Assembly (NCBI RefSeq): GCF_934630525.1
Contig: NZ_CAKTVX010000009.1
Coordinates: 1 to 64,000, forward strand
Origin: an uncultured Slackia sp.
Lineage (GTDB): Bacteria; Actinomycetota; Coriobacteriia; Coriobacteriales; Eggerthellaceae
Length of the DNA: 64,000 bases
Reading direction: 5' to 3'
Translations under genes and position numbers: made by a program
Shown here: positions 16,292 through 24,485 of the stretch, one piece after another
Position numbering within the stretch: position 1 is the first letter of the stretch
Layout: every line of letters begins with the position of its first letter
The notes under the pieces: generated by a model
The model's input: only the letters and a program-made list of their open reading frames with translations
What the model was told of the DNA's origin: nothing
The model's database searches: none

Positions 16292-17445
16292 TATTTGTCA
16301 CCACCCTTTCCCTCGTTGGCGTCGTCCTGCGTTTTCTCGGATGTCGCTTGCGATTTCCACGTGCTTACCAGCGAATCGGCGTCGGCCACGGAGTCGACGC
16401 GCATGCCGCCGTTTTCGGTGAGCCTATCGATGGTGTTTTGCGGAAGGTCCAAATCGCTCGTTTTCACGCCGGTTTTATGGTCGAGCGTGTAGGTTTGGAT
16501 GCCGAAGACCTCGCCCGGCAGGCCGCGGTTCACGACGATTTCGTTGTTTGAATCAACGGTGAGAAACGCCACGTGGTTCAGGTAGGCATACGAACCGAAG
16601 GCGGTTGCGGCGAGCACGGCAAGAAGCGCGAGCGCACCGATAATGGCGCCCGTTCGGCTGCGGAACCGCGCCTTCTTCACGCGGGTCTCCTCGTCGCCTT
16701 TCACGTCAATCACGACGGCGGTCACATTGTCGAAGCCGCCGGCCTTAATTGCTTCGTTGACCAGGATATTCGCGCAAAGCTGCGGATCGCAGCGGCGCGA
16801 AAGCACGCTTTGGATGACGTCGTCTTCGATCATCGACGAAAGGCCGTCTGAGCACAAAAGCAGCCTGTCGCCGCCTTCGAGCGTCATCTCGTAAATATCG
16901 GGCAGGGTTCGCGGGTCGCTGCCGAGCGCGCGGGTGATGACGCTGCGCTGGGGATGCACGCGAGCTTGCTCTTCGGTGATTTCGCCCGCTTCGACCATAT
17001 CGGCCACGAGCGAGTGGTCGCGCGTGATGCGCTGGAGGTTGCCGCGATGCAGCAGGTAGGCACGCGAATCGCCGACCTGTGCCACCACGAGGCGAACCCC
17101 GTCGAGCACGGCAGCGGTCATAGTGGTTCCCATGCCTTGCTTGCCGCGTCCGTCGACTGCGGCGCGAATGACCGCGCGGTTCGCTTCGACCACGGCGCGC
17201 GCGAGCGCATCGCCGTCGGCGGTGTCGGGTGCGTTTTCGACAAGCGTTTGGATAGCGATTTCGCTGGCGACTTCACCTGCTGCATGGCCGCCCATGCCGT
17301 CGGCGACGGCGAATACGGGCGGGGCTACGGTCAGGCTGTCTTCGTTATGGTCGCGAACGAGGCCGACGTCGGTACGGGAGCCGTATTCAGGCAAATCGAC
17401 CTTGGCGTGGCGGCCGCGGCGTTGGGCCTTCTGTGCGGCGGTCAT
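16291..17445 (-). CDS. pstP: PP2C-type Ser/Thr protein phosphatase, membrane-anchored
   Basis: A 384-residue metal-dependent phosphatase, the expected antagonist of the PASTA kinase in the same operon. PP2C motifs are intact: TDVGLVRDHNED (Asp26, Asp36), VADGMGGHAAGE (Asp49), MGTTMT, VGDSRAY, LLCSDGL and a late DNVT. The catalytic part ends near 240. A basic stretch and one membrane helix (~262-283) lead to an extracellular tail of about 100 residues. Start and stop codons overlap both neighbours by a few bases. The domain plan matches mycobacterial PstP. Confidence 0.93.
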   Translation of the reverse strand: MTAAQKAQRRGRHAKVDLPEYGSRTDVGLVRDHNEDSLTVAPPVFAVADGMGGHAAGEVASEIAIQTLVENAPDTADGDALARAVVEANRAVIRAAVDGRGKQGMGTTMTAAVLDGVRLVVAQVGDSRAYLLHRGNLQRITRDHSLVADMVEAGEITEEQARVHPQRSVITRALGSDPRTLPDIYEMTLEGGDRLLLCSDGLSSMIEDDVIQSVLSRRCDPQLCANILVNEAIKAGGFDNVTAVVIDVKGDEETRVKKARFRSRTGAIIGALALLAVLAATAFGSYAYLNHVAFLTVDSNNEIVVNRGLPGEVFGIQTYTLDHKTGVKTSDLDLPQNTIDRLTENGGMRVDSVADADSLVSTWKSQATSEKTQDDANEGKGGDK

Positions 17446-17858
17446 TATTCGTACCTCACTCGCATGGTGACGTCGCCGATATTGACCACATCGCCGCTTT
17501 TGAGCGCGACGGGCTCAGCGATGCGCTGGCCATTCACGGCGGTGCCGTTCGTTGAGCCCAAGTCTTCAACGAACAGGTTTTGGCCCATGATGGAAAAGCG
17601 CGCGTGGCGTGCGGAAACATAGCTCGCGCCAATCACGATGTCAGCGCCGGGCGAGCGGCCCACGATAACGGGGCCGCGCACGGGCATTTTCACGCCGCGC
17701 AGCTCTTTGGGCCCGCGTTCTACCGACACCTCCCAGGCCTTTTCGCGTTTGCGCTGGCCTTTCACCAGGCCAATTCCCGTTTTCATGATTGCGAACAGGA
17801 AGAGGTACAAAAGCGCGACGAACAGAAGACGGCCAACTAAAAGGACGATGTCGATCAC
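17445..17858 (-). CDS. fhaB: FHA-domain membrane protein (FhaB-like)
   Basis: 137 residues: one N-terminal membrane helix (~3-25), a basic linker, and a C-terminal FHA domain (~60-135) with GRSPGADIVI, SARHARF and DLGSTNGTAVNG. It binds phosphothreonine, most likely on kinase-operon substrates. The GTG at 17858 is chosen because AGGAG lies 7 bases upstream and the preceding gene stops just before; any longer start would overlap fhaA with non-coding-like sequence. It overlaps the phosphatase start by one base. Confidence 0.9.
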   Translation of the reverse strand: MIDIVLLVGRLLFVALLYLFLFAIMKTGIGLVKGQRKREKAWEVSVERGPKELRGVKMPVRGPVIVGRSPGADIVIGASYVSARHARFSIMGQNLFVEDLGSTNGTAVNGQRIAEPVALKSGDVVNIGDVTMRVRYE

Positions 17859-17868
17859 GGAAGGGCTC

Positions 17869-19209
17869 CTAACGCAGTGAGAAGATGAAATCGGTGATGC
17901 CGAGCGTGATGCGGTCGCCGTCGGACAGGCCGCGTCGCGTGACGGGTGCGCCGTTGACGAGCGTGCCGTTGGTGGAGCCAAGGTCGGTAATGACCCAGAC
18001 GCCCTGCGGTTCGAATTCGATTTGGGCGTGCTGGCGCGAAGCATTCAAGTCGTTCACGACGATGTCGTTGCCCGTTTCGCGGCCGAGGAGCACGCGGTTG
18101 GTGGCAAGGTCGTAGGAGCGATTCGACGCAACGTCAATGAGGCGCGCGCGAACGGCGTTGGCATTGGGAATTTGGTTTGCCTGCGCGGCTCCAGCGGTGA
18201 AGGCAACGGTTCCAGGAACGCCTGCATAAGCCGCATTGCCCGGCATGCCAGGCGTGCCGCCTGCAGCTTCGGCGACGTGGGCGACATCGGGGAATGCGCC
18301 AGCCCCGCCTGCGGGGTAGGTCGCGGGGAACGCGCCGGGGAACGCGGGGGCCTGCTCGGGCAGGACGACCGGTTCGGGCGCGGGAGGCTGCGGAATGCTC
18401 TGCGCGAACGATTGGGCGGCCTGGGCGCCGGCGGCGGCAGGCTGCGCGACGCGCTGCTGATTGGCGTAGGCGGGAGCTTCGGGCTCAATTACGGGCGGCA
18501 CGTTGACCGGCGCATGGGGGTCGCTGAAGTTCTCACTGTTGAACGTGTATTCGCCGTAGTTGGCGTCGTAATCGATTTCATCTTCGTTGACCTGCGGCAG
18601 CGGCGGCTTTACAGCAGGCTGCTGGGCCGCGCCGTATGCCGCGCCTGCCGCGGCGCCGTATCCGGGTGCCTGGCCGAAGGCCGCATTTCGATTGGGCTGC
18701 GCGTATGCGGGCTGCTGGGGCTGCGCTTGCGGTTGCTGGCGGTACGCGGGCTGCTGGGGCTGTTGCGCGTAGCCTCGGCCACCGGCGGGGGCCATGCCGT
18801 AGCGCTGCATTTCCTCATCGCGCAGCTGAGCGATGATAGGCGCGCTTACCACTTCGGCGATCACGTCGAATTTACCGTGTTTCAGGCTCTCGTCCACGAT
18901 GAAGCGCACGAGCGGCTTGCAGTCCAGGGCTAAGCCCTCCGACGATGCGGCCGATTCAAGGCGCGTTTCGGTTTCGCCCGCGAGCGTGGGATAGAAGCCG
19001 AAGAGACGCTGGTCGTCGTCGGCGTTCACGAGCACGGTGTAGAGCGTGGGGGCGAATTCGCGGCCGGCGCTCACCATCTTCTCGCGGCGCATTTGCTTTT
19101 CAGCCTTCTTCATTATTTGGACGGGCGAGATGGGGGCGTTGTTCATTTTCCCCGCTGCACCCTCGAAGGTATCTTCCATTTTGCCTTCGAATTTCGAGAA
19201 GAATCCCAT
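17869..19209 (-). CDS. fhaA: FhaA-like protein: DUF3662 plus FHA domain
   Basis: 446 residues. The N-terminal ~125 (MGFFSKFEGKMED ... SPVQIMKKAEKQM) are the DUF3662 domain of FhaA. A long Gln/Pro/Ala/Tyr-rich, probably disordered linker follows (~130-350). The C-terminal FHA domain has GRETGNDIVV, SRQHAQIEF and DLGSTNGTLVNG. It is the first gene of the kinase operon. The ATG at 19209 gives the usual FhaA N terminus; an upstream TTG at 19269 would lie among promoter bases. FhaA recruits phosphorylated partners in peptidoglycan control in mycobacteria. Confidence 0.92.
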   Translation of the reverse strand: MGFFSKFEGKMEDTFEGAAGKMNNAPISPVQIMKKAEKQMRREKMVSAGREFAPTLYTVLVNADDDQRLFGFYPTLAGETETRLESAASSEGLALDCKPLVRFIVDESLKHGKFDVIAEVVSAPIIAQLRDEEMQRYGMAPAGGRGYAQQPQQPAYRQQPQAQPQQPAYAQPNRNAAFGQAPGYGAAAGAAYGAAQQPAVKPPLPQVNEDEIDYDANYGEYTFNSENFSDPHAPVNVPPVIEPEAPAYANQQRVAQPAAAGAQAAQSFAQSIPQPPAPEPVVLPEQAPAFPGAFPATYPAGGAGAFPDVAHVAEAAGGTPGMPGNAAYAGVPGTVAFTAGAAQANQIPNANAVRARLIDVASNRSYDLATNRVLLGRETGNDIVVNDLNASRQHAQIEFEPQGVWVITDLGSTNGTLVNGAPVTRRGLSDGDRITLGITDFIFSLR

Positions 19210-19233
19210 GGGCGACTCAAGCCTTTCTGCGGT

Positions 19234-19263
19234 TTTAATACGTGAGCTTAAAAAAGATATAAT
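19234..19263 (+). promoter_or_regulatory. promoter for the divergent kinase gene
   Basis: TATAAT at 19258-19263 with a TTTAAT-like -35 at 19234-19239 and an 18-base spacer. Start would be near 19270. The reverse strand of this 86-bp gap must also hold the fhaA operon promoter, so the two units may be co-regulated. Confidence 0.55.
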
Positions 19264-19295
19264 AGCCAACCATTAAAACAGAAAGGCCATGTGGC

Positions 19296-21065
19296 GTGCA
19301 AAATCTCATCTTGAACAGATATAGGCCGCTCGAGGAAGCGGGCGCGGGCGGTTTCGCAACGGTGCTTGCGGCGTGGGATACGCGCATCCAACGGCGCGTG
19401 GCCATTAAATGTTTGCACCTTGACGCCTATGCGTCGCCCGCTGACGCGCGCTCGCCGCGCGAGATTCCCGGGCTCGATGAGGCGCGCACGGCTGCCATGT
19501 TGTCCGATTCGCACATCGTGGGCGTGTATGACTTCGACGCATCGGGTGCCCAGGCGTATTTGATTATGGAATACATGGACGGCATCACGCTCACCGAGCT
19601 CATGCGCGAGGAAGGCGCGTTGTCGCTCGATGTGGCGACGTGCGTGTTCGAAGCGGTGGCCGGTGCGCTTGAAACGGCGCACGAGAACCAGGTGCTTCAT
19701 CTCGATATTAAGCCCGATAACGTTTTGATCAATCGGCAAGGCCAGGTCAAAGTGGCCGATTTCGGCCTGTCGCAGTTGTCGCATGCGGCGGGGTATGGTA
19801 GAGCGGCGGGCGGAACCATTGGGTATATGCCGCTTGAGCAAATGCGCCTTGAAGCGTGTGACGCGCGTACCGACGAGTGGGCGCTTGCCGCGCTTACCTA
19901 TGAAATGCTCGTGGGTGAAAATCCGTTTCGGGTACCCGGGCTCGATGCGGCCGAACGTGCTATTGAACAGGCGGAAGTGTTTGTGCCGTCTATGGTGCGC
20001 GGCGATTTGAATGAAGAAATCGACGAGGCTTTGTTTGGCGCGCTTGCGATTGACCGCGACGACCGTTTCGATTCGGTGGAGCTGTTTGCCGACGCCATGC
20101 TGCCGCATATGGGCGACGCGCGGCGAGGCGCGCGTGAGCTTGCGGTGCTCGTGGGTGAGGCGTGCGACGACGGAGTCGATTTTGATGAAGAAGGCGGTGC
20201 GGTGTCGGCATTCTTGCCGGGGCGCGGCGGCGCGTATGCGGGCTTGAGCGTGTTCAATCGCATGACGCCGCGTACGAAGGCGCTGGTCGCGCGTTTGTGG
20301 GCGGCTGTTGTATGTGGGTTTGCCGCGTTCGAGGCAGCTGCGAACATTCCTGCGTGCATGACGATTGCCGGGCGCATGGAGCCGGCGTTTTGGGGTGTGG
20401 TTGGCGTTGCCGTTGCGGCGGCGCTCGCGTGGCCCGGGGCAGGTGCTGTGTTTGCCGTGGGCGCGCTCGTGGTGGCGCTCGCGCTTTCGGGGTCGCCGTT
20501 TCTGGCGCTCGCGCTCGCGCTCGCGGGGGCGGCGTGGCTCGCGCTTGGCGGCGCGCGGCATCATGCGTGCGCGAATGTGGGGGCAACGGCCATTTTGGTG
20601 GGCGCGTTCGGCTTCGCGCCGGTGGTACCGCTGCTCGCGGGGTATTTCCTGGGGGCGAAGCATGCGCTTGCAAGCACGGTGTTTGCGGTGGTTGCGGCGT
20701 TTTGCCTGGCATGCGCGGGCTCGCTCGATTTGACGGGCTGGAATGTGTTCGCGTTTGGGGCTATGCCGGGCGCGAGCGCTATGGAGAATGCGGCGTTGTC
20801 GCTCGTCGCAAGCCCGAGCATGTGGGCCATGGCGGTGTCGTGGCTGGCTGCGGCCGTGGTAGGCTCGCTTCTGTGCGCCCGCGGCAATCGGGGCCTCGCG
20901 ACGTGCGGCATGGCGGCCGCTACGGCGGTGCTCGTGCTCGGCGTTATCGCGGCGGCGCGCCTTGGCGGCGCTGATTTCCCCGATGTGGCGCAACTCGCCC
21001 CCGCTTTGGTCGCTGGAATCGCTATGGCCTGCGCTACGGCGGCCGGCGTTCCCTCGCGCGAGTAA
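19296..21065 (+). CDS. Ser/Thr protein kinase with polytopic membrane domain, HLD motif
   Basis: 589 residues. The N-terminal ~270 form a Hanks-type kinase: AGAGGFATVL, Lys38, then HLD at ~135-137 in place of HRD, DFG near 156, and PLEQ in place of APEQ. The C-terminal part (~330-585) is a very Ala/Val/Leu-rich stretch with some eight or nine membrane segments and no known domain. GTG start with AAAGG 10 bases upstream. It is divergent from the fhaA-pknB operon. The Leu for Arg makes it a non-RD kinase, which may not need activation-loop phosphorylation. Ligand and substrate unknown. Confidence 0.85.
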   Translation: MQNLILNRYRPLEEAGAGGFATVLAAWDTRIQRRVAIKCLHLDAYASPADARSPREIPGLDEARTAAMLSDSHIVGVYDFDASGAQAYLIMEYMDGITLTELMREEGALSLDVATCVFEAVAGALETAHENQVLHLDIKPDNVLINRQGQVKVADFGLSQLSHAAGYGRAAGGTIGYMPLEQMRLEACDARTDEWALAALTYEMLVGENPFRVPGLDAAERAIEQAEVFVPSMVRGDLNEEIDEALFGALAIDRDDRFDSVELFADAMLPHMGDARRGARELAVLVGEACDDGVDFDEEGGAVSAFLPGRGGAYAGLSVFNRMTPRTKALVARLWAAVVCGFAAFEAAANIPACMTIAGRMEPAFWGVVGVAVAAALAWPGAGAVFAVGALVVALALSGSPFLALALALAGAAWLALGGARHHACANVGATAILVGAFGFAPVVPLLAGYFLGAKHALASTVFAVVAAFCLACAGSLDLTGWNVFAFGAMPGASAMENAALSLVASPSMWAMAVSWLAAAVVGSLLCARGNRGLATCGMAAATAVLVLGVIAAARLGGADFPDVAQLAPALVAGIAMACATAAGVPSRE

Positions 21066-21095
21066 CGTACGTTGGGGCTGTCGCCTTTGGCGATC

Positions 21096-21209
21096 TTATT
21101 TGCGAGGGGGCGGCTTACTGCTCAGGGTTGCCTCGATTTCGACGAGGTTGCTCGAAGGATCGTCGCCGAGTTCGTCGAATAGGCGCTGGGCCGCGCGCCG
21201 CGTGGCCAT
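21096..21209 (-). CDS. possible 37-residue ORF
   Basis: ATG at 21209 with GGAG three bases upstream on the reverse strand. The peptide begins MATRRAAQRLFDELGDD and ends SSKPPPRK, with an amphipathic N-terminal helix. The frame is bounded by a stop only five codons before the ATG. It may be a small protein, the remnant of a longer gene, or chance. Nothing else is seen in this 300-bp gap apart from the terminator at 21252. Confidence 0.25.
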   Translation of the reverse strand: MATRRAAQRLFDELGDDPSSNLVEIEATLSSKPPPRK

Positions 21210-21251
21210 GCGCTCCTCATTACGTTATACGCCGTCATTTTCCTGCGGTTC

Positions 21252-21290
21252 ATGTGGCTGGCTCCGTGCAGGGCCAGCCACATTTTGTCT
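21252..21290 (+). terminator. terminator before hemH
   Basis: An 11-bp perfect stem (21252-21262 with 21273-21283) followed by TTTGTC. It ends the upstream kinase transcript or its read-through. Confidence 0.7.
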
Positions 21291-21365
21291 GGTGATAAAG
21301 TTCAGTTCGCTATAAAGGGGGCGTGCGGCTTTTCGCCGCTCGCATTGCATGGAAGGATGTTTGTT

Positions 21366-22367
21366 GTGCTGGGCGTTTTGATTCTTAACACGGGAACCCC
21401 CGATGCTCCGACGCCCGAGGCAATTCGTCCTTACTTGAAGCAATTCCTTTCCGACCGCAACCTCATCAACGTGCCGCGGATTATTTGGAAGCCGGTGCTC
21501 AATTTCTGCATTCTGCCGAATCGCCCGAAGAAAACTGCTGAGCACTACCAGCGGTTTTGGACCGAAGCGGGCAGCCCGTTTTTGCTCACGTCGCTTGTGC
21601 AGCGCGACAAGTTGCGCGCGCGCCTGGTGGAGCTTATGGGCGAACCCGTCGCGGTTGAGCTGGGCATGCGCTACGGAAACCCGTCGACGAAATCGGCCAT
21701 TGAGGCGCTGCTCGACGCGGGCGTCTCTCGAATTGTGGTTGTGCCGCTCTATCCGCAGGAAACGAAGGCGTGCGCGGGCACGTGCCTGGAGGAATTCGAG
21801 CGCGCCTTCGGCGAGGCTATGGCCGAGCATCCCGAGCTGCCGCGGCCGGAAGTGCGCACGATTTCGCACTATTGGAATGCGCCGGGCTATCTCGATGCGC
21901 TCGCGCAATCGGTGCGCGATGCGTGGTCGTATGAGCCAGGTAAAAAGCTCGTGATTTCCTTCCACTCCATCCCCGTGAGCTTTCAAGCGGCGGGCGATAC
22001 CTATCCCGAATCGACCAAGGCCACGGCCGAGGGGCTGGCGTCCAAGTTGGGCATTGCGCCCGAAGATGTGGCGCTCACCTACCAATCGCGCTTTGATTCG
22101 CGCAAATGGCTTGGACCTTTCCTCGAGCCCGAGTTGCGTCGTTTGGCAGCTGAAGGTGCGCGCGACGTTGCGGTGGTGTGCCCCATTTTCTCGGTCGATT
22201 GCATCGAGACTTCGTATGAGGTGGGCATCGAGGCGCGCGAGGAATTCGTCTCGGCGGCGTGCGAAGCGGGCACCGAGGCGCCGAATTTCACCTATATTCC
22301 CGCGCTTGGCGCGGCCGATTCGATTGTCGGCGTGCTGGCCAATCTCATTATGGCGAAGGGCGCGTAA
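21366..22367 (+). CDS. hemH: ferrochelatase
   Basis: 333 residues. It inserts Fe2+ into a porphyrin (coproporphyrin III in most actinobacteria) late in heme synthesis. Motifs: LILNTGTPDAPTP at the N terminus, ISFHSIPVSF with the catalytic His, QSRFDSRKWLGP, and CPIFSVDCIETSYEVG with the acidic partner. GGAAGG at 21351-21356 fits the GTG at 21366 (9 bases); an ATG at 21357 would touch it directly. No other heme gene is in the window, so the pathway must be encoded elsewhere or the substrate acquired. Confidence 0.9.
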   Translation: MLGVLILNTGTPDAPTPEAIRPYLKQFLSDRNLINVPRIIWKPVLNFCILPNRPKKTAEHYQRFWTEAGSPFLLTSLVQRDKLRARLVELMGEPVAVELGMRYGNPSTKSAIEALLDAGVSRIVVVPLYPQETKACAGTCLEEFERAFGEAMAEHPELPRPEVRTISHYWNAPGYLDALAQSVRDAWSYEPGKKLVISFHSIPVSFQAAGDTYPESTKATAEGLASKLGIAPEDVALTYQSRFDSRKWLGPFLEPELRRLAAEGARDVAVVCPIFSVDCIETSYEVGIEAREEFVSAACEAGTEAPNFTYIPALGAADSIVGVLANLIMAKGA

Positions 22368-22612
22368 AGCCCCACGTCCCGCGCGCCTTCTCGTCGCGCA
22401 TGGCGTCGCTATTCTTCCTTGTGCGCCATAAAGCGTAGCCTTTGGGCCTCTTTCTGGATGGCGGGGCGTTTCGCTTCCGTGGCCGAATGCGCATGTGCCC
22501 CTTCGGTTTCGCCGCGAATGCGAAGTCTCGCCTGCGCGGCGTTTGCGCTATTATCGAACGCCGAAAGTTTCGCGGCGCGTCGGCGCTGCCATTTGTGAAA
22601 GGATTCGCCCGC

Positions 22613-23512
22613 ATGCCTCGTTTCATGCCGAATGCAACGCTCGTGTTTTCTGGGCTCGGCTATGCCGCCGATGGTCCCTATCTGCTGGTCAATGATGTGT
22701 ATGGAAAAAGGCAGATGCGCCTGCCCGTTCTGGGCCGCACCTTTACGTTCCGCCATACGCAAAAGCGCTTCTGCATTGGGCCGTTCGATTTGAAAACCTA
22801 CCAATCGAAGGCGTGCGAAAACAGCGTGGAGCTCATGCCGTTTTCCCAGTACAAAGATAATATGTGCCCGGCTTGCCGCGAAGAGACGGGCTTCAATCCC
22901 GCTTTCTACAACGCCGACAGCATTTCGGCTCAGCAGCGCGCCTACAATCTCACGCCGCACTTCGTGTACATGGCGTATTTCTCGCCGCAGCATTTGAAGG
23001 TGGGCATTTCGTCGGAGACGCGCGGCATTGAGCGCCTGCTCGAGCAGGGTGCGCGCGTCGCGGGCATTCTGAAGCGTTTCGCGAATGCCGACGAGGCCCG
23101 CGCGCTCGAGGCCCACTTGTGCGCGCAGGAGGGCATTTACGAAACCATGCGTTTGGGTACGAAAGTTCGCCTGCTTAGCGACCCGTTCAAGGCCGATGCC
23201 GCAATCGAAACGGTGTACGAAGCGGCTCGCGCCCATGGCGTTGAGCCCGAAGGCGGCGTGCTTGACCTCACGAAATACTACTTCGGCGACGTGGAAGCGG
23301 CGCCCGATATCGTGCAGCTGCCTGACGACTCGCCAAGCGATATGGTGGCGGGCCGCTGCGTGGGCATGGTGGGCGGCATTTTGATGCTTGAGCAAGGCGG
23401 AAACGTGTTTGCCGCGCCTGTGAAGGAATGGGAATCGTACGAGGTCGAGATCACGGTCGGCGAGCTTTTATGCGAATACGAGTATGAGCCGCAACAAATG
23501 GGGCTGTTCTAA
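22613..23512 (+). CDS. DUF2797 family protein
   Basis: 299 residues, function unknown. CPACREE near the middle resembles a metal or redox knuckle. VYMAYFSPQHLKVGIS with ERLLEQGARVAG downstream recalls both DUF2797 proteins and the GIY-YIG nuclease core, so a nucleic-acid role is possible. The ATG at 22613 has AAAGGA 9 bases upstream; longer forms run into sequence that does not look coding. It lies 245 bases after hemH and is likely separate from it. Confidence 0.65.
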   Translation: MPRFMPNATLVFSGLGYAADGPYLLVNDVYGKRQMRLPVLGRTFTFRHTQKRFCIGPFDLKTYQSKACENSVELMPFSQYKDNMCPACREETGFNPAFYNADSISAQQRAYNLTPHFVYMAYFSPQHLKVGISSETRGIERLLEQGARVAGILKRFANADEARALEAHLCAQEGIYETMRLGTKVRLLSDPFKADAAIETVYEAARAHGVEPEGGVLDLTKYYFGDVEAAPDIVQLPDDSPSDMVAGRCVGMVGGILMLEQGGNVFAAPVKEWESYEVEITVGELLCEYEYEPQQMGLF

Positions 23513-23536
23513 CGCGATGCAATTGGCGCCATACGC

Positions 23537-23576
23537 AAAAAGGCGGCGCCACAACCCCTCCCTCGGTGGCACCGCC
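23537..23576 (-). terminator. terminator-like hairpin on the reverse strand
   Basis: GGCGGCGCCAC (23542-23552) pairs with 23566-23576 with one mismatch. The T-tract (as AAAAA at 23537-23541) is on the reverse strand only. No reverse gene lies to its right, so it may act as a structural end for DUF2797 mRNA or stop antisense transcription. Confidence 0.45.
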
Positions 23577-23737
23577 CGCATTGGAATCATAGCCGTTTTT
23601 TCGGGCAAATTCGTCCAGGCGTCGTAAAAAGTCACTGTGCGGGCGGCCCTGTTCCGGGCGTATCCATTGGCCGTCTTGCCCTATCGCCGCTCGTTTGTGC
23701 TCAAATATGGCAAGGGGACCGCGCATAGCGGTTGGCA

Positions 23738-23753
23738 TGCTAGAATTGCGCCC
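23738..23753 (+). promoter_or_regulatory. extended -10 promoter, leaderless start
   Basis: TGC directly before TAGAAT (23741-23746) makes an extended -10. Only seven bases separate it from the ATG at 23754, and no ribosome site is present. The transcript would start at or within a base or two of the start codon. Confidence 0.5.
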
Positions 23754-24437
23754 ATGACTACTTCAACGACATCCGCCGCCCACGACACCATCCGCCGCCA
23801 CAAGAAGGTGCGCGAATATTCCGTGGGCGAAGAAATCGGCAATTCGATTACGCACGGCGTAGGCGCGGCTTTGGCCATCGCGGCGATTCCCATTAGCATT
23901 GTGCGCGCCGTCGGCGATGGCGCAGGCGTGCTTTTGGCCGCGGCGCTCATCTATTCCATCTCTATGCTCATGGAATACTTGGCCTCGACGCTTTACCACG
24001 CTCTTGCCATCGATGGCGCGAAGCGCGTGTTCAAAGTCATCGATCACGCTGCGATTTACCTGTTCATTGCGGGTAGCTACACCCCTTATTGCCTGGTTAC
24101 GCTTTCCGAATCGGGCGGCGTGTACCTGTGCGCGTTCGTGTGGGCGCTCGCGATTATCGGCATGGCCGCCGAAGCGTTCTGGACATTCCGTCCCCGCTGG
24201 GTGTCGGTCGTGATTTACCTGATCATGGGCTGGTGCGTAGTGGGATTCTTGCCGGCGCTCGTCGAAAACCTCGCGCCAACCGGTCTTTGGCTGCTTGTCG
24301 CCGGCGGCGTTTGCTACAGCATCGGCTGCGTGTTTTATGTGCTGAAGAAAATTCCCTTCATGCATATGGTGTTCCATCTGTGGGTGCTCGCTGGCAGCGT
24401 CCTGCAGTTTTTCTCGATATTGTTGTTCGTGCTGTAA
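23754..24437 (+). CDS. hemolysin III / YqfA family membrane protein
   Basis: 227 residues, seven predicted membrane helices, PAQR superfamily. NSITHGVG opens the core. Family His/Asp motifs STLYHA, DHAAIYLFIAGSYTP and HMVFHLWVLAG are conserved and probably bind zinc. Despite the name, most family members are not shown to be cytolysins. The ATG at 23754 is chosen from the family N terminus; the upstream extension lacks similarity. It appears to be translated leaderless. Confidence 0.85.
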   Translation: MTTSTTSAAHDTIRRHKKVREYSVGEEIGNSITHGVGAALAIAAIPISIVRAVGDGAGVLLAAALIYSISMLMEYLASTLYHALAIDGAKRVFKVIDHAAIYLFIAGSYTPYCLVTLSESGGVYLCAFVWALAIIGMAAEAFWTFRPRWVSVVIYLIMGWCVVGFLPALVENLAPTGLWLLVAGGVCYSIGCVFYVLKKIPFMHMVFHLWVLAGSVLQFFSILLFVL

Positions 24438-24485
24438 GCACACCCGCATGGCTGCGGTGATTTAAGAAAGCGGTGACGTGCCTTT

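Noticed and set aside
18150..18800. Repetitive GC-rich sequence in the fhaA gene suspected to be a tandem repeat array
   Set aside because: It is the coding sequence of the Gln/Pro/Ala-rich linker of FhaA; repeats are irregular and in frame.
19248..20993. A 581-codon reverse frame opposite the membrane kinase
   Set aside because: Arg/His-rich antisense frame with no motif; the forward frame has kinase motifs and membrane segments.
23712..23736. GCGCATAGCGG near 23722 (and near 40583) as further copies of the palindromic element
   Set aside because: Only the short GCGCATAG word is shared; no arms, no GTAGCCGA partner and no hairpins around it.
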